Below are positions 47,767-59,481 of a stretch of DNA of 64,000 bases, in pieces. This DNA is from Hemerocallis citrina (lineage: Eukaryota; Streptophyta; Magnoliopsida; Asparagales; Asphodelaceae), in contig CM030360.1 in the NCBI GenBank assembly GCA_017893485.1, forward strand, positions 9,722,597-9,786,596, given 5' to 3'. The stretch's first letter is position 1. The number at the start of each line of letters is the position of its first letter. Under the pieces are notes generated by a model. That model was not told the DNA's origin. It saw nothing but the letters and a program-made list of their open reading frames with translations, and ran no database searches. The position numbers and the translations under genes were made by a program.

Positions 47767-49510
47767 ATGCATCCAAAAGAAAAAGAAAATGCGGTGGCCT
47801 CAAACCGACGAGCCAACCCTCTTCCTTCAACTCCTCCTCATAAGGATGTCCCTCCTACCTTTCAGCAAGATCAACCCTTCCAACTGAATCAACCTCTACA
47901 GCCGGAACAACCTCAACGTCCTACCCAGCCTCCTTCCAAAGGGGCTCCACCGGGGGTCTCCCGAAGGACTCAGTGCCTTGTACATGGCATTGGTGAGAAG
48001 AGGGGATCATTCTACACCTTCACACACTCCACGGTGCACCCTGAGGCACCTCAAGCACAGCAGGATCTCCGCCAGATCATAATCTCTAGACAGTAGGAGT
48101 CTGACAGCCGAGACCGTTTAAGCGGATTGTGAGCCAGGGACAAGATCCCTCGTCCAGCATGCCAGGAAGGCACAAGGGGCCCCTCTCCTTGAAGTCAGGG
48201 ACATAGAAGAACTCTCTCCCAGAGGGCGAAGAAGTCATCACTCTCCAAGGGGACAAAGAAGGACTCCTCGCGGGAGAAGGAACCCAACTCCAACAAGCCG
48301 ATTAGTCCTCAGGAGAGGTAGAGAGGAAGAAGCACTTGTCACCAGGGCAGAGTTTCGCGACTTCAAAGACGATATCCTCCAAGCTCTTAACATCGTTCCT
48401 AGCAGGGCCCGACAAACTAGACTTCACTGCTCCACTCCTTCACGACGTGAGGAGTCTCATGGGTCCACTAGATCCGATGAATAAGACAATGTTGTCCTCC
48501 AGCAGCTCCAAAAGATGGAAGTCCGTTTAGCACTGCTGAGACAAGAGGGGAGACATGAGGGAACATACCACCCCATCCGACCCTCCCTCTCCAGGGAAAT
48601 CATCGAGGCTCCCTTTTCAGTCAACTTCAAAATTCTAGCCTTTGATTCATACAATGGAGTCGGATCCGGTAGACCACATTGAGAGTTTCAAAACCCTCAT
48701 GATGATCCACCAAGCATTCAACTCCCTCCTCTATAAGACTTCCCAGCAACCTTGAAGGGATCAGCACGGGAGTGGTTCTCTCGTCTCTTTCCAGGGTCCA
48801 TCTTCTCCTTCGATCAGCTTGAGGAACTCTTCCTCACACACTTCATCACCATCCGCAAGATAAAGAAGACAAGCCCCTCCTTACGGACCTAATGCAAAGA
48901 GATGGGGAGTCCCTCAAGAGTTATGTTCGGTGCTTCACAACCTAGTCCTGATCCATCCCCTCACTTGATTCAGCCGTAACCACGACTATCTTCAGTACAA
49001 TGTGAATCATGACCATCTCAAAGCTTCCCTTATCAAAAGACCCCCTTAGGACTTCTCCAACCTCCTTCAAAAAGTCGAGAAGTACATCCGAGTGGAAGAT
49101 GCTATTCGACCGCAAGAACAGAAGGTGCCATCATCCGGAACAAACAGAAAATCACCAATGAAGACAAACCTTGGAAGATCCAGAAGGATGCCACAGACCA
49201 GCGTTGTCCACCCCCAATGCCCCATTTTGAGAAGTACACTCCGCTTAATGTCAGCATCTCTGCAATTCTCATGGAAGTTGATAAGGAGGGACTCCTTCAA
49301 CCTCCTCCTAAGATGAACGCCTCAAGCAGAGATAGGAACAAATGGTGCGCGTTTCACAAAGATCACAAACATCTCACAGATAACTGTCAAGCTCTTAAAG
49401 ATGAGCTAGAAGCCTTACTCCGACGGGGATACCTTATCATGTTCGCCCAAAGAAACAACACCGGCCCTCTTCCCGTAAGAGGAGCCAACAAACGACCAGA
49501 AAGGCCCTAA
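47767..49510 (+). pseudogene. Gag of the Tat element
   Basis: Opens with ATG at 47767 and a Gln/Pro-rich N-terminus (about 109 codons), then a TAG. The capsid domain is visible around 48750-48870 (ATLKGSAREWFSRLFPGS, FDQLEELFLTHFITIRK). The C-terminal part at 49217-49510 holds KWCAFHKDHKHLTDNC and ALKDELEALLRRGYL, the conserved end of Tat gag. The segments are out of frame or separated by stops, many of them at Gln, Arg or Trp codons. Not functional. Confidence 0.82.
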
Positions 49511-49689
49511 CAGTCCCAAGGCTCGGGAAGCATGGAGGTATACCACTCCATCCATAGGGGACCAATGAGGGGATTGTCTAACTCCTCAAGGAAAGCATTT
49601 CTCCGTGAAGTGAACTTGATGCACAACATCCCCCTTCCCAAAAGCTCGGGGAATCTAATCACATTCTCAGACCAAGACCTCGAAGGTGT

Positions 49690-50193
49690 TTGAACACCCA
49701 ATTGCTATGCACTTGTAATCAACATATATATAGTCAATCATGAGGTGCATCGCGTCTTAGTAGATAACGAAAGCTCGGTAAACATCCTCTTCTTGAATGT
49801 ATTCGAATGCCTTAAGCTCAAGCAAGACCGTCTCAAGCTTGCCGGGTACACCCTCCATGGATTCTCCATAGCCCTAGTTCAAATCAAATGAATAGTCATC
49901 CTTGATGTGACTTTGGGGAAAACTCCAGCTACTCGCACGGAAGCACTCAATTTTATGGTTATCGACATGAAGTCCGCCTACAATGGCATATTTGGTCGTC
50001 CGAAGTTAGCAGCCCTTCACGCAGTTGCCTCAGCCTACCACATGAAGTTCACTATGAATGTAGGAGTAGGGAAAACCAAAGGAAGGCAAGAAGCTGCTCG
50101 GGCGTGTTACACCGCCATAATGGGGGGCTCGGCCATTCTCCTCGATGCTATGGAATTCCCCAAGATAGGGGACAAGACAGCTCTGAACCCGTA
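49690..50193 (+). pseudogene. Protease of the Tat element
   Basis: Contains VLVDNESSVNILFLNVF (active-site region, with DNE in place of the usual D-[GS]-G), LHGFSIALVQIK, a stop, then LGKTPATRTEALNFMVIDMK and YNGIFGRPKLAALHAV. Related to the fragment at 7272-7577. Confidence 0.8.
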
Positions 50194-50439
50194 GACGAAC
50201 TAGCAGAAATCTAAGTGTTTTTGGGTGAGCAATGCACTCCCCCATCAAGTCAATGAGCACTCATCACTTGCATTAGGGATAACTAAGATCTCTTCGCTTG
50301 GACCACCTCAGACATGCCGGGGGTATCCAAAGATCTATTCATACACCGGTTAAGTGTGAACTCAAATGTCAGGCCAGTCTAACACAAATGTCATAAGTTT
50401 TTCCCTGGAAGGTAGCAAGCAATCAAGGAGGAAGTCGAG

Positions 50440-51185
50440 AAACTCTTAGCCACTCGTTTCATTCAAGAAGTTAGCTACCCGATGGCTAGCGAATGTGGTG
50501 GTCAAGAAAGCCAACGACAAATAGAGAATATGCATGGAGTTCACCGACCTCAACAAAGCATGTCCGAAGGACCAGTTCCCTCTACCAAGCATAGACGCCT
50601 TGATCGATGTCACCTCAAGCCATGAGCTCTTAAACTTCATGGATGCCTTCTCGGGATACAACTAGATCTGAATGTTTCCACCCGACATTCCAAAGACGTC
50701 CTTCATCACCGACCAAGGCCTTTATGCTATCAAGTCAAACCCTTTGAGCAGAAGAATGCAGAGCCACATATTAGTGCTTGGTAAACCAATTCTTCAAGGA
50801 TCAAATCGGTCTAAACATGAAGGTATATATGGATGATATGCTCGTCAAGAGCCTCGGGAAAGAAAACCATGTGGCCGACCTTCAAGAAACCTTTGGTGTA
50901 CTGTGGAGACATAACATGAGACTGAATCCCTCAAAATGTGCCTTCGAAGTCTCCTCTGGGAAGTTCCTAGGGTTCATGGTAAGCCAAAGAGGAATCGAGG
51001 CCAACCCCGAGAAGATCAGAGTCATACTCGACATGTCTCCCTCGACTACCATCAAAGAAGTTCAGAAGCTCATCGGCCGCTTCGCCGCAATTAGGCGCTT
51101 CATCTCCAAGTATGGAGAGAAGTGCCTCTCATTCTTCAAAGCTATCCGAGTTACAAAGAATTTTGAGTGGGAAAAAGAACAATAG
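50440..51185 (+). pseudogene. Reverse transcriptase of the Tat element
   Basis: N-terminal part with MEFTDLNKACPKDQFPLP, then FMDAFSGYN interrupted by TAG and TGA at about 50663-50671. The catalytic KVYMDDMLVKS is at about 50820-50852, then NPSKCAFEVSSGKFLGFMVS and IGRFAAIRRFISKYGEKC. Ends at a TAG (51183-51185) that probably replaced CAG. The YMDD box is intact, but the gene is not. Confidence 0.88.
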
Positions 51186-52030
51186 GTAGCCTTCAAAAGT
51201 CTTAAAACACACCTTGTCAATCCTCCGCTCCTTAGCAAGCCCAAGCCCGGGGAGCTCCTCTAAATCTACTTAGCTACCTCAGATCAGACCTTCAATTCCG
51301 TCCTGCTAAGGAAAGAATACAGGGCACAGAATCGCATCTACTATATAAGCAAGGTACTCCACGATGCCGAACTTTGATACTCAAAGATGGAGAAGACGGC
51401 CTATGCATTAGTTATAGCTGTGCGAAAGCTCCGGCCTACTTCCAAATGCACGTTATATGGGTCCTCACTGATAAACCACTCAAACAAGTCCACCACAAAC
51501 TAGAATACTCCGGAAGACTTATGAAGTAGTTCACTGAGCTAAGTCAACATAATATAACTTATCAATCGCGAATAGCAATTAAGGCCCTAGCCGAATTCAT
51601 CGTTGAGAGCATTATTTCTGATCCCCCTGAGGAAGGAGACCACCCCCAACTATGGAGTGTCTGCGTGGATGGGTCCTTGCTGCGAATGGAATGGAGTCGG
51701 AGTCATCTTGCTCGGTCCCGACGAGTTGACCCTACAATACTCACTGCGCCTCAACTTCTCAGCTTCCAATAATGAGGCCGAGTATGAAGCCCTCATCGCC
51801 AGGCTCCTCTTAGCAAAGAAAGCAGGGGCACGGAGAGTTGGAATATTCAGCGACTCCCAACTAGTAGTGAACCAAATCCAGGGCGAATACAAAGCCAGAG
51901 ATGACTGAATGATCAAGTACTTGGCCTATGTTAAGAAACTCATGTCTACTTTCAAAGAAGCCAAAGTCACTCACATCCCACGTGAGTAAAATGGGCAAGC
52001 AGATGCCCTCTCCAAACTAGCATCCTCATC
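51186..52030 (+). pseudogene. RNase H of the Tat element
   Basis: Second half, frame 51603-51908, has GVGVILLGPDELTLQYSL, NNEAEYEALIARLLLAKKAG and FSDSQLVVNQIQGEY; after a TGA it continues with HIPREx and QADALSKLAS. This is the RNase H domain type found in Tat-lineage pol. The part between 51186 and 51600 corresponds to the RT-RNase H connection and is broken. Confidence 0.82.
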
Positions 52031-52269
52031 GTTCGATGGACTCGACCATACTATGCTTATTGAGGTTCTACTCAAATCAAGCATTGAAGAAGAGACGTTG
52101 GAGCTCATGTCCATTACCCCTCAAACACCCGGAGATTTCTAGAAGAAACCCTTGGTTGGCTTCCTTGACAAGGGAGTCCTCCTTATGGACCCCAAAGAAG
52201 CAAGGAAAATCCGCGTAAGGGCTTAAAGATATACATTCGTTGAAGGAGTCCTCTCCAAGCGCTCTTATA

Positions 52270-53290
52270 CCCAAGTTGATGACCGACATTAGCTAAGATG
52301 CCTATCCCCCGAAGTAGACGATTACTCCCTCAAAGAGGTACATGAAGGAATAGAAGGTAATCATCTAGGGCCGGGGTCTCTTGCACGAAAAGTTCTCAAC
52401 CATGGATACTATTGGCCACTCTCCTCAATGATGCCCAAGTATACATTCGCCTATGCATACCCTGCCAGAAGTACTCCATCAAGCGGGTACCGCAAGCCAT
52501 CCTCAGCTTTATGTCAAGCCTCATCCCCTTCACAATGTGGAGAATGGACTTGCTTGGACCATTTTCTCTCATCACTGGACAACGGATCTTCCTAGTGGTC
52601 GCCATCGACTACTTCACAAAGTGGATCGAGGCAAAACCACTTGCAACCATCACAGAGCGTAAGTTCCAATAATTCTTCTGGAAGAACATAGTATGCCGGT
52701 TCGGGATCCCCCGCACACTAGTCACGGACAATGAAACTCAATTTGCTAGTAAGGGGTTTTGCAAGTTTTACACTGATCTGGGGGTTGAACAACGCTTTTC
52801 ATCTATCTCGCACCCCCAGACCAACGGTCAAGCTGAGAACGCAAATCGGCAAATCTTAGATGACCTCAATAAGAGACTTGGTGAAGCACCGAATGAGATA
52901 TGGGTCGAAGAACTCCCAAGCGTGCTCTGGTCCTATAGAACCACAAAGAGAATCCCAACGGAAAAATCCCTATTCAACCGCACCTTCGGCACGAAAGCAC
53001 CCATCCCTCTGGAAGTATGCCTACCTTCCCGTCGCCTTCTCTCATTCAACGAAGAGCATAACTCAAATGACCTTCGGGCGAATCAAGATCTCATTGAAGA
53101 AGTCCAAGAGAAATCTGTCATGTGAAGACATATCTACCAGCAGAGGATGTCCGCTCGACCAACCTCAGAGAAGGGGACCTCGTCCTTCGAAAGCTTGAAA
53201 TATCCAATCAACGCAAGAAGGGAAAGCTCGTCTCTAACTGGCAGGGACCATATAAGGTCTCAGAAGTAGTCCTCCCATGAGCTTATCGAC
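52270..53290 (+). pseudogene. Integrase of the Tat element
   Basis: Zinc-binding region with CIPCQKYS (52453 on), catalytic core with WRMDLLGPF, VVAIDYFTKWIEAKPL, TDNETQFASKGF and SHPQTNGQAENANRQIL, then a C-terminal region with WSYRTTKRIPTEKSLF. The three acidic catalytic positions can be found, but stops (for example the TAA at 52669-52671) and a frame change near 52860 break it. Followed by a G17 run at 53305-53321. Confidence 0.86.
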
Positions 53291-53611
53291 TTGAAGACCT
53301 GAGAGGGGGGGGGGGGGGGGGAGATATCAATGACTTGGAATGCTAAGCACCTTATGAAGTACAACGAGAGTGTTTAACGCTCTCCCCTAATAGTCAGGTT
53401 CGAACATGTAATAAAGAACGATAATTAGAGTTTTCACAACATGTAATAAAGGCTTGCATTCAAAGCAGAAACTTAGTTTTATTTTCAAATAAATTTTCAG
53501 TCTTTTCTTTTGCAAAATTCTTGTACAATTCTACTAGATGCAATCAATGAGTTATACACATGGTTCACTCCCGAGCATCACCATCTACTCACTAAGCATC
53601 CCAACGGATGA

Positions 53612-54035
53612 GTGCGGAGTCCATACTCATGGTTTTTCGAGTCGCTCTAGCCACTTACCACCGAGTAAGTGTACGGGACATGACTCGCCATTCAATTGCT
53701 CCCAAAACTAATTGTCAACCTATTCAGCATCCATACTTATGGTTCTTAGAGTCGTTCTAGCCACTTGCCACCGAGTAAGGGTAGGGCACGCCTCGCCATT
53801 CGAAATGCTCCCAAAACAACCCTGGACAAGAGTGGAGTCCATACTCATGGTTCTTAGAGTTTCTCTATCCACTTGCCACCGAGTAGGTGTGCGGGGCACT
53901 CCTCGCCATTCGATTGCTCCCAAAACTCATTGTCAATCCGTACGGAATCCACACTCGTGGTTCATAGAGTCGGTCTGTTAGTACTCATCAGAGCAAGCTT
54001 AGAGACTCAACTCGCCACTTGATCTGCTCCTAAAA
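53612..54035. repeat. Four ~110 bp tandem repeats in Tat 3' region
   Basis: Repeat starts marked by CCATACTCATGG-type text at about 53621, 53731, 53839 and 53949, then AGAGTCG, CCACTTGCCACCGAGTA and CTCGCCATTCG. Copies are roughly 75-85% alike by eye. The flanking stretches 53322-53611 and 54036-54611 show no gene. Confidence 0.85.
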
Positions 54036-54611
54036 TGCTTAAACAAACAAGCCTGGAGTATTACCCTTAGCATGAAGTTTCTTTAGCGATGTACAAACAA
54101 CCAAATTAGATATCCTAACTCGCCATTCAAAGCAAGCTACGGTAACACGATAGCCACCCCGATTAACAAAAAAGGGGCCGAGCCTTCCCGAGGGATACTC
54201 CTATATCTCGCCACAACAAGAGTACAAGAGGTCCAACCCTCTATTAAAGTTGCCACAACTACTTTAAATATAAAGTAATATTACTCAAAGAGATAATGCT
54301 TGAACACTTAGAAGATTTTTCATTTCACATCAACTTCTCAATACAGGTTCAAAAGAAGCGGTAAACAAGATTACAAGTTTCTACAAGATTACAAATCTTC
54401 CTCAGAGTCATCTTTACTCCTTCATGGCAAAGGGTTATTCCTATCAAGGGACACGTGGTCTACGACCCCCAGTGGCTACCGAAGCACCCCCTTGATCCCT
54501 CGAACCATCTGAAGGGAAGACCAAACTCGCATATTGTGTCCTAGCCATGTAGCCTACAACACGCACTGCCACTCCAGTCGAGGCAACACTCGATGAACCT
54601 GCCACTCTGCT

Positions 54612-55193
54612 TTATGCATCTTTTGGATTCCTCGAGACCCCGTGCGCACATAAATCCAGTTCATGGAATGACCTCCCTTGATTTAGCTCCTCACGACAGT
54701 AAAATGTGCTCCTGGTCCTAGTCCCCTCAAGAAGTTGCCTCAACTGGTGGATCTCCACCTCCTGCTCGACAAGTCTCTCCTTGAGGTGGGCATCCTTCAC
54801 CCTACCTTTCCAATCCATGTGAGCCGAACAGTCCAGACGAGTTTCTCCCGAAAACTCGGGGGTGACCTTTTTAAGATGAGAAGTTTTCAAGCTCTTCTCA
54901 AGTACCACATTATTCAACTCATCCATCTCGGTTATGGCTGCAAGCAAAGAGCGACGAATGAATTTAATCTCTGAGTCTTTCCCAACAACTGTCTCAGCAA
55001 GAGGAACCTCATCGTCGCATAAGTACCTCTCCGTATCGGGTACAGATTTCCCCCGCGGGCAGTTATCAAAACGGCACACTTCGATGTTCCTCCTGATCAA
55101 CACTCTCCTCAAGTGGCCAAGCTCCACCTCCACCTTGAATATGTTCTCCGTAAGCAAGCAAGCCCTAACTCCACCATGCGTAGCCGAGTACAT
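54612..55193 (-). pseudogene. Antisense accessory frame of the Tat element, C-terminal part
   Basis: A 193-codon open frame on the strand opposite to pol. It has charged, heptad-like stretches (LKERLVEQEVEIHQLRQLLEG) suggesting a coiled coil, and no enzymatic motif. Position and strand fit the accessory reading frames described in the 3' region of Tat-lineage elements such as Grande. It belongs with the minus-strand pieces at 59044-59400 and 60900-62060, from which it is now separated by the hAT element and a solo LTR. Confidence 0.6.
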
Positions 55194-55567
55194 AGACAGA
55201 CCTTCTCACCATCACGGGGATCGCTCCAAACATACATAACGACCTGCTAGCGGGAAATAGCAGGGGGTCATGAAAACAGTGGTAATTAGAGCAACTCGAG
55301 ATGTAATATCAAGAGTTCGAATCCAAGACATCGAAAACATTCGTCGGTAAAGAAGAACACAAGTATAAAATACCAAAAGAGTTTTTCATTGCAATTCAAG
55401 GACTTGAGATACATCAAGCGGTGGTCAGTCCGCTATTATGCACATACAAAAGAGAAACTAAACAACAACAACTACAAAACAAAGAAGAGGAGTCAAGGAT
55501 CCACCTCGGTAGACGGAACCGGTGGGGAAAAGGTCCCGACGACCTCTTACCCCTTTGCTCATGCACG

Positions 55568-58500
55568 TAGGGGTGGCATTTGGGCGTAGCGGGCCGGGTC
55601 CGATCGAAACCATGCGGGTCTTGAACCTGGCCGAGCTTTCGTGGGCCGGGCTGGGTGGAGGTGCGGGATGGACCATGGTGGTAAATGTCGACCCAGACCT
55701 AGCCCCTGGCTCGGGGGCCGGGCCAGGTCGGTGCGAGCAGGGCTAGTTTTTTTAGTTTTTTTATAAAATTTTTACAAAGACAAAGGAGAAGGAAAATTGT
55801 TCAGAATTATTAAAAACATATTGATAAAGAGATAATCATAAATTAAATTATTTTTATGAATTACAAAGTTTAATATATAATCAAATAGATTACTAACATT
55901 TCATACAAATTTTATCAAATTACAATATGAGGGAAACATTTGTATTTAGAGACCGAGATGACCTCTATTTAGATTGAAGAGAAGGCATTGAACTATTGTC
56001 ATGCACTTCTACTTAACCTAAATATAGAATCTCACCCCCCTAAAATTTTCAATTATTTACAATACATTATCCAAACTTCATTGTACTAGATGTTCATTCT
56101 TTGCTACTTGTTGAGCCATTGTGTATTTCATGTAAACATTGGGTCATCTCTTCCACTTTCATCCAATCTTCGGCGTATATTAACATCTCTAAATTCTTTG
56201 ATGTCAAGTGACTCCGGTTCGAACTTATAATTCTGCCACCAAGAGAATTCCGATGCAACGGTTGACACCGGTGTACTTAGCAAATTTTTAGGCACACGAG
56301 AAAGAATAGTAAAAATATTTTCCAAAAATAAAACACATCTACTACATTATCAATGAGGTTGTGCATTATACCAATTCAACTCATTTGGTGAATTGGTGAA
56401 TTGGTATGTTTGGCTTTATGAGATTTAAAACACTACTAGTTGCAGGACCCTTTCCCTTTGATAATAGAAGAAGAAGAACTAACATTTTGTGTTTGTGTAG
56501 TATTATATGAATAAAGTCTATCATAACTATCATATAAACTAGTCAAAACATGCTCAAATTTTGTAGTAAAACAACATGATCAAAATCTTGTATTTCATCC
56601 TATGGAACCTAAGTATAAAAAATCTCAATTAAATTTTTTGTATCATATAACTTTATTATAGAATTCATTACACTAGCAACACAATATAACATAGAAAGTT
56701 TATGAAAATATTTTAAAATTTTAATATAAGCGGCATAAACATTTTCTCCAATAAAAAAGTCATTTATCAAATCTTTAATTGTTGTCATCATAGTGACAAT
56801 TGTAAGTAAAATACCACTAGATGTATATGTATATATTATGAAAATTGTAAAGTAACATCATTAAAAGGTTCTAAAAATTTATACAAACTATCGGCAAAAA
56901 ATTAAAAATCATCATCTAACATACAATATTGCATACCCATTACAACACAATTTTTTTAAAGATTAAAACGATAGTAAAGAACAATACGTAATAAATCATA
57001 AGTAGAATTCCAACGATGTTTAACATCTTTAGGAAAACATTTAAATTCAATTCCCCTAATTTGACACCAATAATGAAAAGCTTTATATATTGGACCACTC
57101 AACGTAATAAAATGAACACAATTTCTCATTGCATTAATTTTATCATGTCCATATTTTAGTGTATCTTGTACACAAAGATTTAAAATATGACAAACATACC
57201 TAACATGATAAATTTCCGCTTCTATAAGATTTAATGTAATTTTCAAACTAGCGATTGTCATAGTATTATTAGAGACATTATCAAAACTAATAGCAAAAAT
57301 TTTATCAAAAATTCTGAAATTATTATATGCATCCATGATGTGTGTGACAATTATTTCACCCTTATGTGGTTACCTAATAAATCCGATTCCATAATGTGTG
57401 TGACAATTATTTCACCCTTATGTGGTTACCTAATAAATCCGAATAAAATTATCCACTGTTTGAAGTAACCAATCGGAATCTATCCAATGACATGTTACAC
57501 ACATCATTGGTACGCCGTTCACTCCTAGCCACCCATCCGATGTCAAAGAAACTCTAGTGTTTAGTGATTTTAGTTTTTCTACTGAAAAACCCTTTGCCTT
57601 ATTGTCAACTAATTCACAATCACCCTTAACTAGATTCCTAGCAATTTTTTTTATAATGAGAACTTAATACGATTTGTGCAAAAGTCTCTATATTGCTACT
57701 TTCACCAAACGAATAAGGTAATTTATCTTTAATTACTAACTTAGCCATTTCCCTACGAACGATATATATTGTGATCGTAGTTATGACTATCTAGATGACC
57801 GGTCTTAGGGTGTATTTTTTGTTGTGTGAGATTGTCCTTAAAAATTTTTGGTTGATATTTATTTAAGTGAAGTTGAAGTGTACCCGTTCCCGATCATATT
57901 TTAAACTTATAGGGTGTTTGACACTACTTACAAATTTGTAGTCTCACACTCTTATAATTTTGTGAAGGGACATAATCAAAATATTTGTGTACATCGGAAG
58001 TGTTTCCTCTTATTTTACAGGATTGAGAATGGCCTTGTTTCGATGGTTGTGGTTCTATGTCTTCTTTTTCTACTTGATCCGTGTGTGTTTCATGAAAATC
58101 AGGAATACTACTATAATTCATAAGTGTTTCTTCACTATCTACATATAGAATTGGAATGGAAGGAATGCGACGACTACTAGTAGACTTTTGGCTACTATGT
58201 CTACCGCATGAATGGTTAGATTCTATCTAGACTAGTGTATGTATGTTTGGAATGTAAAAAAATTATTTCTGGTGTATGTTCTAAAAATTAATTCTAGTGT
58301 ACTTTTTAAAAATTAATTCTAGTGTACTTTTTAAAAATTAATTTTACGAAACAAGTAAAGATAGATAAACTAGTGTATGTTATAGAAAATAATTCTACAA
58401 AAAAAATACAAATAAAAATCTATTATAAAAACTGGTGTATGTTAATAAATAAAATCTAAAAAAAAGAAGAAATATTTCAACAAAACAACAACAATTAATT

Positions 58501-59019
58501 GGAATAACTAGTGTATGTTTACCAATTTTTTTAAAAAAAATCTAAAAACAAGAAGAAGAAGAAGAAGTACAACAAACTCAATCTAATAAAGAGAAATAAA
58601 TTAGAACAAACAACTTTGCTGATTCTAAAAATTATACACATACAAAAATACCGTATGAGTGTAGAATGTAGATTGAAGAATGAAGGGAGAGAGAATTGAG
58701 AGCTTGTAGTATTGTTGTTAATGTTGTTGTTAAAGTTGTTGATTGTTGCTGGATGTTATTGATGTTGTTGATGTTGATCAAACCAAGAAAGTAGTTGAAT
58801 GTTATTGATTGTTCCAACGGTTGACTTGCCGGCCGGTTCAACCCGGTCCCGAGTCTGGCTAGGCCGATTTCGGGTTTTTTGGTTTTTTTTTAACCGGACC
58901 GGACCGGACCGTCCGTTTTTACGGGTTGGCCCTGGTTCAGCTCGACTTTGGGCGGGTCGGGCCGGGTCGAGGACCGAGCGGGCCGGTCCCGGGCTAGCCG
59001 GGCCCTAATGCCACTCCTA
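55568..59019 (-). mobile_element. hAT transposon, TSD CATGCAC(G/C)
   Basis: Ends TAGGGGTGGCATTTGGGC and its imperfect inverse CCCTAATGCCACTCCTA. CATGCACG (55560-55567) and CATGCACC (59020-59027) flank it, seven of eight bases alike. Both subterminal regions (55580-55740, 58830-59005) are strikingly GC-rich with repeated GGGCCGG/CCGGACC motifs, likely transposase-binding repeats, while the middle is AT-rich. 3452 bp. Confidence 0.88.
56128..58121 (-). pseudogene. hAT transposase (BED/RICESLEEPER type), decayed
   Basis: Read right to left. 58121-57924 may include the remains of the N-terminal BED-type region. 57336-56956 is the transposase core (ISFDNVSNNTMTIASL, VRYVCHILNLCVQDTLK, DVKHRWNSTYDLL). 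56325-56128 is the C-terminal dimerisation region (ILSRVPKNLLSTPVSTVASE). Several frames and stops; not functional. Confidence 0.85.
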
Positions 59020-59043
59020 CATGCACCCCCTACGGGGGCCTTT

Positions 59044-59400
59044 GCCTCTACACGAGCAGTCTCTCCCTGCTCCATCTCATCATCCTCCTCATCCCCCAAC
59101 ACTGGGTCCTCTCCTGGTTGCAAGCCAAGGTGGTACCCCCTCCCGTTAAAGTAGGGGACGCGCTCAATGACGTCGTCGATGGCCTTGCGGTAGAACTTCT
59201 TCATGTTTGTAAACATTTGGTTGTCCACCTCCATCCTGACATGAGCGACCGCCTTTTCCTCCTTCCTCTTCAACTCCCCTCAGGACAAGCAACCCTCTCA
59301 TCAAAGGCCTCTCCCCAGATATCGGCCGTCTCCCCGGCCTTCACGGCCTTCGCCTTCTCCAAGTTGGCCTTGTCGATCTTCGACGTCTAGCACTTCTCGT
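59044..59400 (-). pseudogene. Antisense accessory frame of the Tat element, middle part
   Basis: Minus-strand frame with EVDNQMFTNMKKFYRKAIDD, VPYFNGRGYHLGLQPGEDP and an acidic DEEDDEMEQGE stretch. Once the hAT element is removed it continues in the 55560-55460 direction. No known domain. Lys/Glu-rich upstream part toward 59400. Confidence 0.5.
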
Positions 59401-59481
59401 CCTTCGCAACCTGTATGAATATGTTACTAAGATGAGAGATGATCTGCAAAAAGAAGAAAAAATAACTTCAAGGGATGAAAG

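Noticed and set aside
53712..53981. 89-codon frame with repeated SILMVLRV text
   Set aside because: Translation of the 110 bp tandem repeat, not a protein gene.
55522..55746. GC-rich frames at the hAT ends
   Set aside because: They run across the inserted TIR and subterminal repeats; composition artefact.
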